Part shown: in pieces, positions 45,655 to 55,840 of the stretch
How positions within the stretch are numbered: position 1 is the stretch's first letter
Layout: every line of letters begins with the position of its first letter
DNA from: Arsukibacterium ikkense
Lineage (GTDB): Bacteria; Pseudomonadota; Gammaproteobacteria; Enterobacterales; Alteromonadaceae
DNA: 64,000 nucleotides
Assembly (NCBI RefSeq): GCF_000987775.1
Contig: NZ_LAHO01000010.1
Span: 1-64,000 of the forward strand
Direction of reading: 5' to 3'
Program-made: the position numbers and the translations under genes
Notes under the pieces: model-generated
The model's input: only the letters and a program-made list of their open reading frames with translations
What the model was told of the DNA's origin: nothing
Database searches by the model: none

Positions 45655-48600
45655 TTGTTAATAAGAGATATCATATTCAGACAGCTTATTAATTGTTTAG
45701 CGGTGATATTGCTTAGCATACCCTGGTATCTGGCAGCAGCAACAACAGCTGAGCAGCTGTTACCTGCGCCGTTACAACACGTCCATCGCCTGTCACCCGA
45801 CAACGATTTAAGCCAGGGTAACGTTTTTAAATTGGCGTTGGACCAGCATAACAAACTCTGGTTGGCGAACGAGGATGGCCTCGACAGCTATGATGGCTAT
45901 CGGGTAAACCCCATCCGCTTTGGTTTGTTAGCCACCACCACCTCTATCGAAGATTTTTTGTTGGTTCGTCCGGGCGTTATGCAACTGGCGTCTGGCAGAC
46001 ACGGTTTGTTACAGCTTAATTTAAACGACAATAGCATTAATGCGCTGCAACAAATTGACGAGAACCTGCCTGACAAGTACAGCCAGATGATTTATCTGAT
46101 CCGCCGGGATGCAACAGGGAAGGTACTTTATGCCAACTTCAATACGATATTTCAGTTGCAGGATAAGCAGCTGGTCAGCATTTTCACACTCCCCGATAGT
46201 GATATAAACCAGCATTATATTCGCGATGTGCTGCACATTGGACAACAAGTATATATTGCCACCAACAAACAACTATGGCGACTGGACATCAGCAGCGGCC
46301 AGCAACAGCAAATCCAGTTTTTAGCGTCGAGTAGCAATGCGGATCAACACGATAGTAAGTCTTTGTATAGTGATGAGCATCATTTGTATATCGGAGCCGT
46401 AGCTGGCTTACACCGGATCCCTAAGCACGAACTGGCAGTAGCGTTTAGTAACACCGCGTTGCAGGTTAACAGCGAACAACTATTGGCAGGTATTAATGTA
46501 TGGCTAATTAAACCTGATCCACAAGGTGGCATATTACTGGCAACCGGCAACGGTTTACTTCATCTGGCCACTGATTTGGCCATCACTACTTTATTTCAAC
46601 CATCGCAGACCTCTCAGCCACACTACGACAATACCATCTATGATTTTGTGCAAGATAAATATGGCAATTTCTGGCTGGCGACCCGTGGCGACGGCGCCTA
46701 CTACTGGCAACCACAGCAACAACGCTTTACCAATATTGGTGTGCAGCAGCAACTGAGCCACCCGGTAATTTTCAGCCTGTTCAGTGACAATGAAGTGCTG
46801 TGGGCCGGCAGTCAGAATGGTTTAAACCGGATTGAGCTGTCCAGCTATCAGGTCAATCGCTATCTGATTGACCCTGACCCCAATGTGGTTAGCTCAGCGG
46901 CAAGCATTTATCATATTCTGCCTGCAGCTAATCAACTACTCTGGCTAATGACCGGAGAAAACGTCCGGCTTTTTAACCGTGACAAGCGGCAGGACGTACC
47001 GATCCTAAACCATGAGGTTGTCAGCCAACTGTCAGCATTGCCGCACAGTATGGCGGCAGATAGCCAGGGTAATTTATTTCTGCAAAACGATAATGGTTTT
47101 TTTCAGATCAGTGCAGATGGCGCCGACTTGCACCCCTTGCCGGTTCTGAATGAAGCGGCAAAAAACGTTAATTACAGCAGCATTTATGCATTTGATCCAC
47201 AACACAACAACACCCTGATTATCAGCTTTGACGCTGCAATCTGGCGCTATAACGTAAACAGTGCCCAGCTTCAGTTGCTCTATCAGTTGCCTGACGGTAT
47301 GCAGCGAGAATCCAGTTATCTGGAAAGCATGGTGTTACAGGATGACAGCATATGGTTACTGTTTTATCAGCAAGCTCTGGTTGAACTGGACCGCAGAACG
47401 TTAACGGTAAAACAGCAAAAATTTCGTAATGAATTACCTGCCTATTCTCTTTATGCCATGCAGGGCGACAGTGCGGGATATTTGTGGTTGAGTAGTCACC
47501 GGGGGTTATGGCGTTACAATATTAAGGCGGATAATTTCAGACAGTTTACGGTGCTCGATGGCCTGGCGACCAATGAATTTAACGGTATGGTGCATGCCAA
47601 GCTGCCTGATGGCCAACTGGCATTTGGTTCCATGAAAGGCGTAACACTGTTTGATCCCAAACAGTTTATCCAGCAACAACACGAGGTAAGTGAACTGGCG
47701 GTAAGTCAGCTAAGTTTAATGTCCAGAAAGCTACCCGATGTCATGCAACCGCTGGCAAAAACGCGTATCGAGCTTGATCATCAGGACTATGGCCTGCAAA
47801 TTCACTTATCTACCTTTAGCTATAAACAACAGAACAAAAGCCGTTATCGCTTTGAGTTAAGCGGCCCCTCCGCCATACCGGCTTTTAGCAGTAGTCAGCC
47901 GACGTTATTGTTGCCGCAGTTAAAAGCAGGCCGGCATATGTTAACGGTGACGGCTTTTGACCCGGTTGCAGAGCAATACACTAAACCGGCCTATGTCGAA
48001 ATTGTGGTCAAAGCCGCTCCCTGGTTCAGCACCCCGGCCAAACTCTTATATCTGTTAATATTACTCTCTGCCATGGGCTATTGGCTCTATCGTCGGCAAC
48101 AACAACGCTTGTTACTGCTAACACATAACCTGCAATTACAACAATCAGAGCAGCGGCTCATGCTGGCACTGGAAACGGCTGACAGTAATATCTGGCAGTG
48201 GCATGCCGACAGCAACCTGCTTATTCATGCAACGCGGTTAACCTTATTGGGTTGTGGGCAGCCTCAGGCCGGCATAGCATTTCACGACTATCTGCAGCTT
48301 ATTCACCCGGATGATCTCGATGATTTTCAACGCAGCTGGCAACAGTTAATGCAACAGCAAACCGAGCAGCTGGACCTGACTTACCGGGTAAAAGATCAGC
48401 ACGGACATTGGCTGTGGTTTAAAGATGTTGGCAAAGTAACTGCCGCCGGCCAGCCTTTCGCTCGCCAGATCACCGGTATCTATACCAATATTACCGCCCG
48501 TAAACTAACCGAACAGGCACTGGCACGGCTAACTCACCATGATGGCTTAACCGGTTTACCTAATCGGAAAATGCTGCTAAAACTGTTGGCTGACGCGCTG

Positions 48601-49824
48601 CAACCTCAATGCATGCTGGCGATATGTTTTATCGATTTGAACCGCTTTAAACAAATTAACGATTCATTTGGCCATGAGACCGGCGATCAGGTATTGCAAG
48701 TCATTGCCAGCTGGCTACAGAATGTGCAACGCCAGGCTGATATCCTGGCTCATCTGGGAAGTGATGAGTTTGTATTGGTGTTAACCCTGCAGCAACCGGA
48801 ACAACTGGCAGAGCTGTTGCAACGGGTGCTACTGCAACTGGAACAGCCACTGCCGCTGGAAAACAAGCAATTGAGTATCAGCTGCAGTATCGGGGTCAGT
48901 CGTTACCCGGCCGATGGCAGCGATGCCGCCGATCTGCTAAAACAAGCGGATATTGCCATGTATCACGCCAAAAACCAGAGCCATCAGCCCTATTTATTGT
49001 ATCAGGACACAATGCAGCAATTGGCCCTGCACAATCTGACGCTGGAGCACCAGTTTAAGCAGGCACTCGCCTGTCAGCAGCTGCAAAATTATTATCAACC
49101 GGTGATCGACATTAATTCAGGTGACGTCACCAGCATTGAGTTGCTGCTACGTTGGAATAATAATGGCATTATGGTGCCACCGGATCAGTTTATTATGCTG
49201 GCTGAGCAACTGGGGCTGATCGACCAGCTGACCTGGCAGTCACTGCGCCAGGCGCTGACTGATTTACAGCAGCTGCATACTGCCGGCTACCCGCTGGCAC
49301 TCTCAGTCAACTTGTCAGCGGTACAATTGTGTTCGGCAAACTTAGCCGCCAATTTGCAGGCGTTGCTGGCCAGTCATCCAAATTTGCTGCGCCAGATTAA
49401 ACTGGAAATTACCGAAAGCGCTATTATGACCAACCGTAAGTTGGCAGTTGACACTATGCACCAGCTTAAAAGGGCCGGTTTTAGTTTATATCTGGATGAC
49501 TTTGGCACTGGCTACTCGTCTCTGACCTATCTGCAGGAGTTTCCGGTCGATCTGATAAAAATAGACCGGCGCTTTATCAGGGATTTAGTGCCGGGCAAAC
49601 CTCATGCAATTTTAGATACCATTCTGACCCTGGCAGAGAATTTATCACTTGCCTGTATTGCAGAAGGTGTGGAAACCGCCGAACAACTCAGCTATCTCAA
49701 GCAACGTCATTGCCAGCTTATTCAGGGATATTTATTCGCCAAACCCATGCCGTTGGCGCAACTGCAGCAATATCTTACCGGGGCGGAACACTCTATTGCT
49801 GCCATACTCCAAAGGTTACGCTAA
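45655..49824 (+). CDS. Propeller-sensor PAS-GGDEF-EAL c-di-GMP protein
   Basis: 1389 residues. Signal peptide or anchor (about 5-30), then a ~700-residue periplasmic region of two-component-regulator propeller repeats (LWLANEDGLDSYDGYR, FWLATRGDGAYYW, LWLSSHRGLWRYN) and a Y_Y_Y-like domain, a membrane helix (about 795-815), a PAS domain (about 840-960), GGDEF (about 965-1125; site reads GSDEF) and EAL (about 1130-1385). The EAL part has ELL, ESAIM, LDDFGTGYSS and KID, so is probably an active phosphodiesterase. The TTG start at 45655 has no ribosome site; no ATG fits before the signal peptide. Its 3' end overlaps the convergent DUF218 gene by 32 bases. Confidence 0.88.
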   Translation: MLIRDIIFRQLINCLAVILLSIPWYLAAATTAEQLLPAPLQHVHRLSPDNDLSQGNVFKLALDQHNKLWLANEDGLDSYDGYRVNPIRFGLLATTTSIEDFLLVRPGVMQLASGRHGLLQLNLNDNSINALQQIDENLPDKYSQMIYLIRRDATGKVLYANFNTIFQLQDKQLVSIFTLPDSDINQHYIRDVLHIGQQVYIATNKQLWRLDISSGQQQQIQFLASSSNADQHDSKSLYSDEHHLYIGAVAGLHRIPKHELAVAFSNTALQVNSEQLLAGINVWLIKPDPQGGILLATGNGLLHLATDLAITTLFQPSQTSQPHYDNTIYDFVQDKYGNFWLATRGDGAYYWQPQQQRFTNIGVQQQLSHPVIFSLFSDNEVLWAGSQNGLNRIELSSYQVNRYLIDPDPNVVSSAASIYHILPAANQLLWLMTGENVRLFNRDKRQDVPILNHEVVSQLSALPHSMAADSQGNLFLQNDNGFFQISADGADLHPLPVLNEAAKNVNYSSIYAFDPQHNNTLIISFDAAIWRYNVNSAQLQLLYQLPDGMQRESSYLESMVLQDDSIWLLFYQQALVELDRRTLTVKQQKFRNELPAYSLYAMQGDSAGYLWLSSHRGLWRYNIKADNFRQFTVLDGLATNEFNGMVHAKLPDGQLAFGSMKGVTLFDPKQFIQQQHEVSELAVSQLSLMSRKLPDVMQPLAKTRIELDHQDYGLQIHLSTFSYKQQNKSRYRFELSGPSAIPAFSSSQPTLLLPQLKAGRHMLTVTAFDPVAEQYTKPAYVEIVVKAAPWFSTPAKLLYLLILLSAMGYWLYRRQQQRLLLLTHNLQLQQSEQRLMLALETADSNIWQWHADSNLLIHATRLTLLGCGQPQAGIAFHDYLQLIHPDDLDDFQRSWQQLMQQQTEQLDLTYRVKDQHGHWLWFKDVGKVTAAGQPFARQITGIYTNITARKLTEQALARLTHHDGLTGLPNRKMLLKLLADALQPQCMLAICFIDLNRFKQINDSFGHETGDQVLQVIASWLQNVQRQADILAHLGSDEFVLVLTLQQPEQLAELLQRVLLQLEQPLPLENKQLSISCSIGVSRYPADGSDAADLLKQADIAMYHAKNQSHQPYLLYQDTMQQLALHNLTLEHQFKQALACQQLQNYYQPVIDINSGDVTSIELLLRWNNNGIMVPPDQFIMLAEQLGLIDQLTWQSLRQALTDLQQLHTAGYPLALSVNLSAVQLCSANLAANLQALLASHPNLLRQIKLEITESAIMTNRKLAVDTMHQLKRAGFSLYLDDFGTGYSSLTYLQEFPVDLIKIDRRFIRDLVPGKPHAILDTILTLAENLSLACIAEGVETAEQLSYLKQRHCQLIQGYLFAKPMPLAQLQQYLTGAEHSIAAILQRLR

Positions 49825-50491
49825 CCCGCCACACCAGATAGCTGGCGTACTCGGCGCTAAGCTTACTGTATAAATCGTAGTTACTGAGATTCACGGTAAA
49901 CATGCAATTCCAGCTGCAGTTAAGCGGCCGGAAGGTTTGGCTGCTGACAGTGCTTAAGCCCGCATTTAGCTGATGGTAGCTAATAAGTTTGCTGACCCGC
50001 CAGCCATGAAAATCACTGGTCACAAACTGCAAACGCTGTTGCTGGTTTAAGCGCTGGCGTAGACGACTGAATTCCTGATAGGTATTGTTGCCGCCATCAA
50101 AGCAATCAATCACCAGCCCTTGCGGCTGCTGACCTAACAAATAATCCTGATAAGGCTGGCAGTAACGGGTGGTAATAAGCACCGGCGCTACCTGGCCGCC
50201 AAGGCTTTGCCCCAGCCGATCCAGCCTGGCACGGGCGCAAGCCGGTAAGGTATCAGCCGAGCCGCCACAGCCCAGCACCACATAGGTACTGTCGCGCAAT
50301 GGCAGGCTACTGCCACTGATTTGCGTAGCATAATAGCTACGCACCATATTGGCAAAATAGCTGTTTCCAGCCAGGTAAAACCCCAGCAGCAATAACCAGA
50401 GGCCTTTCTTACGATAAAAAATACAGGCAACTAACAAGCCATACAGAAAAATATTCTGCGGATACAAAAATGGTTCAAGCAGATCTTTCAT
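49793..50491 (-). CDS. DUF218 (YdcF/ElyC-like) membrane protein
   Basis: 232 residues. Two N-terminal membrane helices (about 12-45) then a DUF218-type domain: VVLGCGGSADTL, then a sensor-like DGGNNTYQEF and LQFVTSDFHGWRVSKL (compare the SASHLPRA block of the family). The layout matches ElyC, an E. coli protein needed for peptidoglycan/ECA undecaprenyl-phosphate use. Its place at the end of a WecA/WecG cluster suits such a role. Several extra cysteines in the C-terminal half are unusual. Confidence 0.7.
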   Translation of the reverse strand: MKDLLEPFLYPQNIFLYGLLVACIFYRKKGLWLLLLGFYLAGNSYFANMVRSYYATQISGSSLPLRDSTYVVLGCGGSADTLPACARARLDRLGQSLGGQVAPVLITTRYCQPYQDYLLGQQPQGLVIDCFDGGNNTYQEFSRLRQRLNQQQRLQFVTSDFHGWRVSKLISYHQLNAGLSTVSSQTFRPLNCSWNCMFTVNLSNYDLYSKLSAEYASYLVWRVSVTFGVWQQ

Positions 50492-51845
50492 CGCCCCCCC
50501 GAGGCACAGCTGCGTTACTGGTTGCAGTTGCAGCTGTGTTCATTAACAGCGGATTTAACACCGCTGCATTCATTAAGGCCCAGGGCAACCACAGCATGCC
50601 CGAAGTGACAATATGCCCGGCCAGCATGGCCACACCCAGCAATAGGCTATTGATAAATAATGCCGTGGCGGCCAGCGGATGCCTGGCCAGCTGGCGGATA
50701 CTGACATAGAAAAACCGGCCAAACGTCAGGCCAAAAATCAGGCCACCGGCCAAACCATAAAACACCACTAAATCAAACAAGTCGATTTCTATAAAGTATT
50801 TTTTTAATAAAATACTGACGCCAGCCACCCCCACCCCAAATACCCGGTGTAATGGCGCATAATATTGTTCGGTGTGCTGCCAGATGGTCGTTAAATACAG
50901 ATCGCGGGATGACAGGACAATACCCAGTACCCCACGTTGCTGGTAAGCATAGGCCAGTTTATCGAACAAGCCTGCCGCACGAAGCAGAGGCTCCGCCTGC
51001 CACACCAATACCAGCAGCCCGGTCATGACCAGCAGCAGACATAACACTATCCGCCACCAATACAAGCGGTAAAATCCAGGTCTGACCGACAATAAAGGTA
51101 TGGCCACCACCAGTAACACGCTACCCAGCAGGCCGGTTTTAGTCAGTAACAGCAAGGCACTGGCTAGGCTTAACAGGCTAATCAGCACATAACACGCTTT
51201 ATGCTCTGGCCAGCTGCGCCACAATAGCCAACCGCTGACCACCAGTAAAACGGCGGCCAGCTCGTTAGTCGAATAAAAAAAGCCTTTTACCCCTAAAAAG
51301 GCCTGCTCAACGTTCTCCATTGGCTGATATGCAGTGTCGCCAAAACCAGCCAGCCCCAATAGCAGGTTAACGATAATGATACTGAAACTGATGAACATCA
51401 GCCGGTCTGTCAGCTGCAAAAAGGCCACGGGGTAACGCCGGCAAAGCTGCACAGCAAAACTAAAGGCCAATAGCGGTGCCAGTGCTTTAACTAATAACGG
51501 CAGCTCTGTGGCCAGAAAGCCGCTTATACCACCACCTTGTAATACCGGTAATGTCAGATAACTGAACGCTGGCCCGATTAACCCCAGCAGCAACAATCCC
51601 AGCAACAACCACAGGCTTTTGCTGCGCCAAAGCAGCAGTTGCCATAACAATAATCCCAGCAACAGCGCTTTGTAAACCAACGACCAGGGTAGCGGCGCCG
51701 GCAGTTGCTGCAGCGCGCCACTGATACTGTCGACAAGTAGTACCCAGGGGGCCAGATAACACAACAGGAGCGCAGCCCAGCTGCCCGGCGCTAAGGCAGG
51801 CAGCTCGTCGGCTGGCTTAGTATTAGCGAACAACCCTTGCCACAT
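50475..51845 (-). CDS. O-antigen polymerase/ligase-like membrane protein
   Basis: 456 residues, about twelve membrane helices with a large loop near 270-340 bearing SSRDLYLTTIWQH. This hydrophobic layout and the conserved Arg in the loop are those of the Wzy/WaaL superfamily. In this locus it could polymerise repeat units (Wzy). It starts at the GT2 stop (TAATG) and overlaps the DUF218 gene by 17 bases. Confidence 0.78.
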   Translation of the reverse strand: MWQGLFANTKPADELPALAPGSWAALLLCYLAPWVLLVDSISGALQQLPAPLPWSLVYKALLLGLLLWQLLLWRSKSLWLLLGLLLLGLIGPAFSYLTLPVLQGGGISGFLATELPLLVKALAPLLAFSFAVQLCRRYPVAFLQLTDRLMFISFSIIIVNLLLGLAGFGDTAYQPMENVEQAFLGVKGFFYSTNELAAVLLVVSGWLLWRSWPEHKACYVLISLLSLASALLLLTKTGLLGSVLLVVAIPLLSVRPGFYRLYWWRIVLCLLLVMTGLLVLVWQAEPLLRAAGLFDKLAYAYQQRGVLGIVLSSRDLYLTTIWQHTEQYYAPLHRVFGVGVAGVSILLKKYFIEIDLFDLVVFYGLAGGLIFGLTFGRFFYVSIRQLARHPLAATALFINSLLLGVAMLAGHIVTSGMLWLPWALMNAAVLNPLLMNTAATATSNAAVPRGGDERSA

Positions 51846-52747
51846 TATTTTTTAAACAACCCGGCAACACCTTTGCTGAACAGCCGTATGCGTAAGCTGC
51901 TTAACCAGGCCATTTTTTGTTTCAGGTAGTAACGCCATTTCAATTTTTGCAAACCATAACGGCAGTGGCGCAGTAATTCCAGTAAACTGAGCCGCTGTTG
52001 CTCCATCATTAAGCGATAGAACATCTGGTTCTGCAAATTACGTTCATGCATCAGCGGGCGGTGTTTGGCTACAAACTGTTTATGCGCATCCAGCCGCTTG
52101 GGTGAATTGGTGATCCGGCCAAGCTCATGCCCGACATTTACTTTGTAGCTGGCATCGCTGATCCTCAGCGCAGGGCCAAAGGCTGCCACTAACCGCACCC
52201 ACATATCATAATCCTGAAAGGCGGCCAGGCTTTCATCAAACCCGTGTAACTGCAGCATCCGTTCACGCTTCACCAATGTTTGATTCGACAGGGTATGTAA
52301 ATCCAGTAAACTGCTCAGGGTGACCACTTCATCTTTGGCAAATAAGGTTTTCTGCACGCTGCCGTAATCCCAGATATAGCCCGAGCAGATACAGCTGTAC
52401 TGCGGATCATAAGCACGAAATAAACTACTGAGTCGGTGTGCTAAAAATTCATCATCATCATCGATGCCAGTAACAAAATCGCCTTTTGCCTCACTAATAG
52501 CAAGGTTGCGGGCAGCACAAGCACCTTTACCTTCACTCTGGCGGAAAAAACGCACCCGCTCGTCATTAATATATTTATTGGTAAGACTGGCCCAGGTATC
52601 GTCAGTTGAGGCATCATCGACCACTAGCAACTCAAAATTGGGATAATCCTGCGCCAGCACCGAATCAATAGCCCGCATCGCCATCGTCACCCGGTTGAAA
52701 GTCGGCATATAAACGCTGATTAACGGCCACTGTTGTTGTGCATTCAT
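51845..52747 (-). CDS. Family 2 glycosyltransferase
   Basis: 300 residues with a GT-A fold. ISVYMPTFNR start, VVDDASTDDT, the DDDD of GIDDDDEFLAHR (DxD metal site) and the acceptor side with FDESLAAFQDYDMW (ED-like catalytic acid). Adds a sugar to the growing lipid-linked glycan; sugar identity unknown. AGGAAG upstream; between WecG and the polymerase-like gene. Confidence 0.9.
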   Translation of the reverse strand: MNAQQQWPLISVYMPTFNRVTMAMRAIDSVLAQDYPNFELLVVDDASTDDTWASLTNKYINDERVRFFRQSEGKGACAARNLAISEAKGDFVTGIDDDDEFLAHRLSSLFRAYDPQYSCICSGYIWDYGSVQKTLFAKDEVVTLSSLLDLHTLSNQTLVKRERMLQLHGFDESLAAFQDYDMWVRLVAAFGPALRISDASYKVNVGHELGRITNSPKRLDAHKQFVAKHRPLMHERNLQNQMFYRLMMEQQRLSLLELLRHCRYGLQKLKWRYYLKQKMAWLSSLRIRLFSKGVAGLFKK

Positions 52748-52761
52748 ACTTATCTTCCTGT

Positions 52762-53502
52762 TTAAACTTTACCGGTCCAGTACCACCAAAGATAACGCAG
52801 CAAACCTAGTTGTCTGCCGATCCGGCTTGGTTGTAACAATAAACGATATGCCCATTCCAGGTTCAGTTTACACCACAGCGCTGGCGCGCGTTTAACATTG
52901 CCGGTATAAACATCGTAGGTACCGCCTACGCCCATATAAAAGCAATTGGGGTGCGCCTGACGAATGCGTTGAATAAGCAGCTCCTGCCGGGGTGAGCCCA
53001 TCGCCACACTGACAATTCTGGCTTCGCTTTGCTTGATCTGAGCGATAAGCTTAGCTTCATCGCTAAAATAACCATCCACCGCCCCAACCAGCTTAGTACC
53101 GCCGGCTATAAGCTGCGTGCGGGTCTGTGCCAGCACCTCAGGTTTAGCACCGACAATAAATACCGGCACCTGGAATTGTGCAGCTCTTAACATCAGAGCC
53201 TGCCATAGCTCGCAGCCCGGGATCCGCTCAACATGCCGGCCCAGCCGGCGACGTATTGCCTTGACCACCCCGATACCATCAGCGTAACGAATATCAGCGG
53301 CGGCTATCACGTCTCGTAGCTGTGAATTATTGGCGGCGCTCAGCACTTTCTCAGGATTAATGGCAATAGCGGAACCGGCAAACACCGGCCCTTCTGCCGG
53401 CACGATATACTGTAACAGCGCATTCATATCTTTAAACACTGCAACATTAACTACCCCGATCTGCACTTGTTCCGGCATCGTATCTGCACTGGTTTCTGTC
53501 AT
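52762..53502 (-). CDS. wecG: WecG/TagA/CpsF-family glycosyltransferase
   Basis: 246 residues, the length of E. coli WecG. INPEKVLSAANNSQL, ADGIGVVKAIRRR, VFIVGAKPEVL, VAMGSPRQE and the C-terminal LEWAYRLLLQPSRIGRQ follow E. coli WecG nearly block by block. WecG adds ManNAcA to GlcNAc-diphospho-undecaprenol in common-antigen synthesis (lipid II of ECA). The genes making UDP-ManNAcA (wecB, wecC) are not in the window, so the donor sugar here is inferred. 3 bases after the GT4 gene. Confidence 0.88.
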   Translation of the reverse strand: MTETSADTMPEQVQIGVVNVAVFKDMNALLQYIVPAEGPVFAGSAIAINPEKVLSAANNSQLRDVIAAADIRYADGIGVVKAIRRRLGRHVERIPGCELWQALMLRAAQFQVPVFIVGAKPEVLAQTRTQLIAGGTKLVGAVDGYFSDEAKLIAQIKQSEARIVSVAMGSPRQELLIQRIRQAHPNCFYMGVGGTYDVYTGNVKRAPALWCKLNLEWAYRLLLQPSRIGRQLGLLRYLWWYWTGKV

Positions 53503-53505
53503 AAA

Positions 53506-54582
53506 TTACACTTCCTGATAAAGACGACTAAGCTTTGCGGCAACATCGCTAACTAAACATTGTTCAGCCCAGGCCCTGGCAGCCTGCTGCATTTGCTGAT
53601 AACGCGCCGGCGGCAGCTGCCACAATGTTTGCAGTGCGAGCTGCAAGTCAGCAATAAGCTGTTGCTCATTTAGCGGTGTTTCTGCTGTATTTTGGGCCAC
53701 CAGATAGCCATTTTCAGCGTGTCGCAGCTGGGCTGCACTGCCATCAGTGTGGGTAGCAACCACCGGGGTATAACAGGCCATAGCTTCGGCCATTACCAGA
53801 CCAAAAGATTCATGGCGTGACAAGCTGATAAAGCAGCGCGCTTGCTGATACCAGCTGGCCAGTTCGCTTACCGTTTGTGCTCCTGCCAACCTGACATTAG
53901 GGTATGGCGCCGCGGCCTGCTGTAACCGGCTAAGCCAGGGCCCCGTACCGGCTATCACCACTTGCTTATCCGTTAGTGCTGGTAGCAACGCGATTAACCG
54001 GTCAATGCCTTTGTTGTGATCCAGACTGCCGACATAAAGTAAATCTACCGGTTTATCGGCCAAACCCCGCTGCGGCTGCGCCGCGAAACTGTCGGCAATG
54101 CCGGCTGACAGTATTGTGCTGTGCTGACAAGGTAAACTAAAACGTGCTTTGAGCGCCGCACTGGTGAAAATCCAATGCTGTACCTGACTGGCACACCAGC
54201 GATACCAAAACCCAGCGGGCTGATACTTGTAGATATCGCTGCCATGGCAGGTCACTATAATTTTTGCTGCCGGGTTACGCAGCGCCCGGTACAATAGCGC
54301 CAGCCAGATAGTCGGATAAAAAAAGTGAACATGTACAATAGTGTATTTATGCCGGCTCAACAGATAGCGCCAGATAAAATCGACAACAAACACCGGATAT
54401 TTCAGTAACCGGTTCAGCCTTGAGTCAGTATGCCAACGCATAAAATGATAACCAGGCTGAAGCGTGGCCAACGCCTCAACCTGCTGGCGCACAAACTGCC
54501 CCTGAAACGGCGCAGCTGGTTTAGGCCCCATGTTGGTGATAATAAGTACGTTCGGTTCGCTATCCAAGGTTTTGCTGTCCAT
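53506..54582 (-). CDS. Family 4 glycosyltransferase
   Basis: 358 residues of the GT-B fold. N-terminal VLIITNMGPKPAAPFQGQF and VHVHFFYPTIW; C-terminal nucleotide-sugar domain with LLYVGSLDHNKGIDRLI and the E-x7-E motif HESFGLVMAEAMA. First gene of the minus-strand half of the glycan locus. The leader has CCTCCTT directly before the ATG (complementary to a ribosome site) and AGGA ten to eleven bases upstream. Confidence 0.9.
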   Translation of the reverse strand: MDSKTLDSEPNVLIITNMGPKPAAPFQGQFVRQQVEALATLQPGYHFMRWHTDSRLNRLLKYPVFVVDFIWRYLLSRHKYTIVHVHFFYPTIWLALLYRALRNPAAKIIVTCHGSDIYKYQPAGFWYRWCASQVQHWIFTSAALKARFSLPCQHSTILSAGIADSFAAQPQRGLADKPVDLLYVGSLDHNKGIDRLIALLPALTDKQVVIAGTGPWLSRLQQAAAPYPNVRLAGAQTVSELASWYQQARCFISLSRHESFGLVMAEAMACYTPVVATHTDGSAAQLRHAENGYLVAQNTAETPLNEQQLIADLQLALQTLWQLPPARYQQMQQAARAWAEQCLVSDVAAKLSRLYQEV

Positions 54583-54738
54583 AAGGAGGCATTCCTGACT
54601 ACAATAGGCGCAACGGCCTGTAAAAACACTTATTTTATAACTAATTAGCTTAAACTAACCAGTTAAGTATGTACTTAAGCGGATTATAAACCGATAGCAG
54701 CTGACGTCAGGCTGAATAAAGCGGAATACTGAAAAACG

Positions 54739-55803
54739 ATGACAATATCTGAAGCCAGTTTTAGTGTATTGCTAACGATAGCCGCCAGTCTGCTGGCGGT
54801 GTTGTTGTTGCGGCCAATAGCGCCCAAATTAAGCCTGCTGGATATCCCCCGGGGGCGTAAGCAACATAGCGGCGCTATCCCCTTGATCGGTGGCCTGGCG
54901 ATTTATATCAGTTTATTGTTGGTGCTGGCCTCACAGGTGCCGGTTGACATTACCCTGGGTTACTATCTGGCGTGTGCTGCGGTAATAGTTATCCTTGGTG
55001 CCTTTGATGACGCGCTGGATTTAAGTGTGAAACTGCGTCTGGCCATCCAGTTGTTGGTTGGGCTGGCGATGATTTACAGCCTGGATTTACATATCAGTAG
55101 CTTAGGCAATTTATTTGGTCTGGGCGAAGTTAAGTTGGGTATGTTCGGTGTGCCTTTAACCTTGCTCGCCGTTATTGCTGCGATCAACGCGTTTAATATG
55201 ACAGACGGCATAGATGGCCTGGCTGGCTTACTTAGCGTGGTTAGCTTTGGCAGTATTGCTATTTTTATGACGCTTTGGGGCCAGGCCAACCAGGCGTTAT
55301 TACCACTGGTGTTTATTGCCGCGTTATTGCCTTATCTGGCATTTAACCTGGGTTGGGTTAAGCATAAAAAAATCTTTATGGGAGACGCCGGCAGCATGCT
55401 CATCGGTTTATCGGTGATCTGGCTGCTGCTGATCGCCACCCAGAGCGAAACAGCCAGTTTCCGGCCAATAACAGCGCTGTGGTTAATTGCGATTCCCTTA
55501 ATGGATATGGTCGCCATCATGCTGCGCCGCATGTTAAAAGGCCAGTCGCCGTTTCTGGCAGATCGTGAGCATTTACATCATATCTCGTTGCGCCTGGGCC
55601 TGAATGCGCGCGAATCCCTTATTCTGATCACCGCACTGGCCTGGGTGTTTGCCTGCATAGGTATTATTGGTGAGTATTTACTGGTGCCGGAAGTGGCTAT
55701 GTTAGTGCTGTTTTTGCTGGTATTTGCGCTTTACATCGGTTTAATGCAAAACATCTGGCGAATCATCTCTGCGCTGCGCCACAATCTGGGTAACCGGCGC
55801 TGA
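54739..55803 (+). CDS. wecA: Undecaprenyl-phosphate GlcNAc-1-phosphate transferase (WecA-like)
   Basis: 354 residues, about eleven membrane helices. AFDDALDL, NAFNMTDGIDGLAG, MGDAGSMLIG and ADREHLHH are the conserved cytosolic loops of MraY/WecA enzymes, and DREHLHH favours WecA. It loads GlcNAc-1-phosphate on undecaprenyl phosphate to start O-antigen or common-antigen chains. It opens the plus-strand half of the locus, divergent from the GT4. Confidence 0.92.
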   Translation: MTISEASFSVLLTIAASLLAVLLLRPIAPKLSLLDIPRGRKQHSGAIPLIGGLAIYISLLLVLASQVPVDITLGYYLACAAVIVILGAFDDALDLSVKLRLAIQLLVGLAMIYSLDLHISSLGNLFGLGEVKLGMFGVPLTLLAVIAAINAFNMTDGIDGLAGLLSVVSFGSIAIFMTLWGQANQALLPLVFIAALLPYLAFNLGWVKHKKIFMGDAGSMLIGLSVIWLLLIATQSETASFRPITALWLIAIPLMDMVAIMLRRMLKGQSPFLADREHLHHISLRLGLNARESLILITALAWVFACIGIIGEYLLVPEVAMLVLFLLVFALYIGLMQNIWRIISALRHNLGNRR

Positions 55804-55840
55804 ACATGGTTTTCGTTGCCTACTTTTTATTGAGCGGTAT

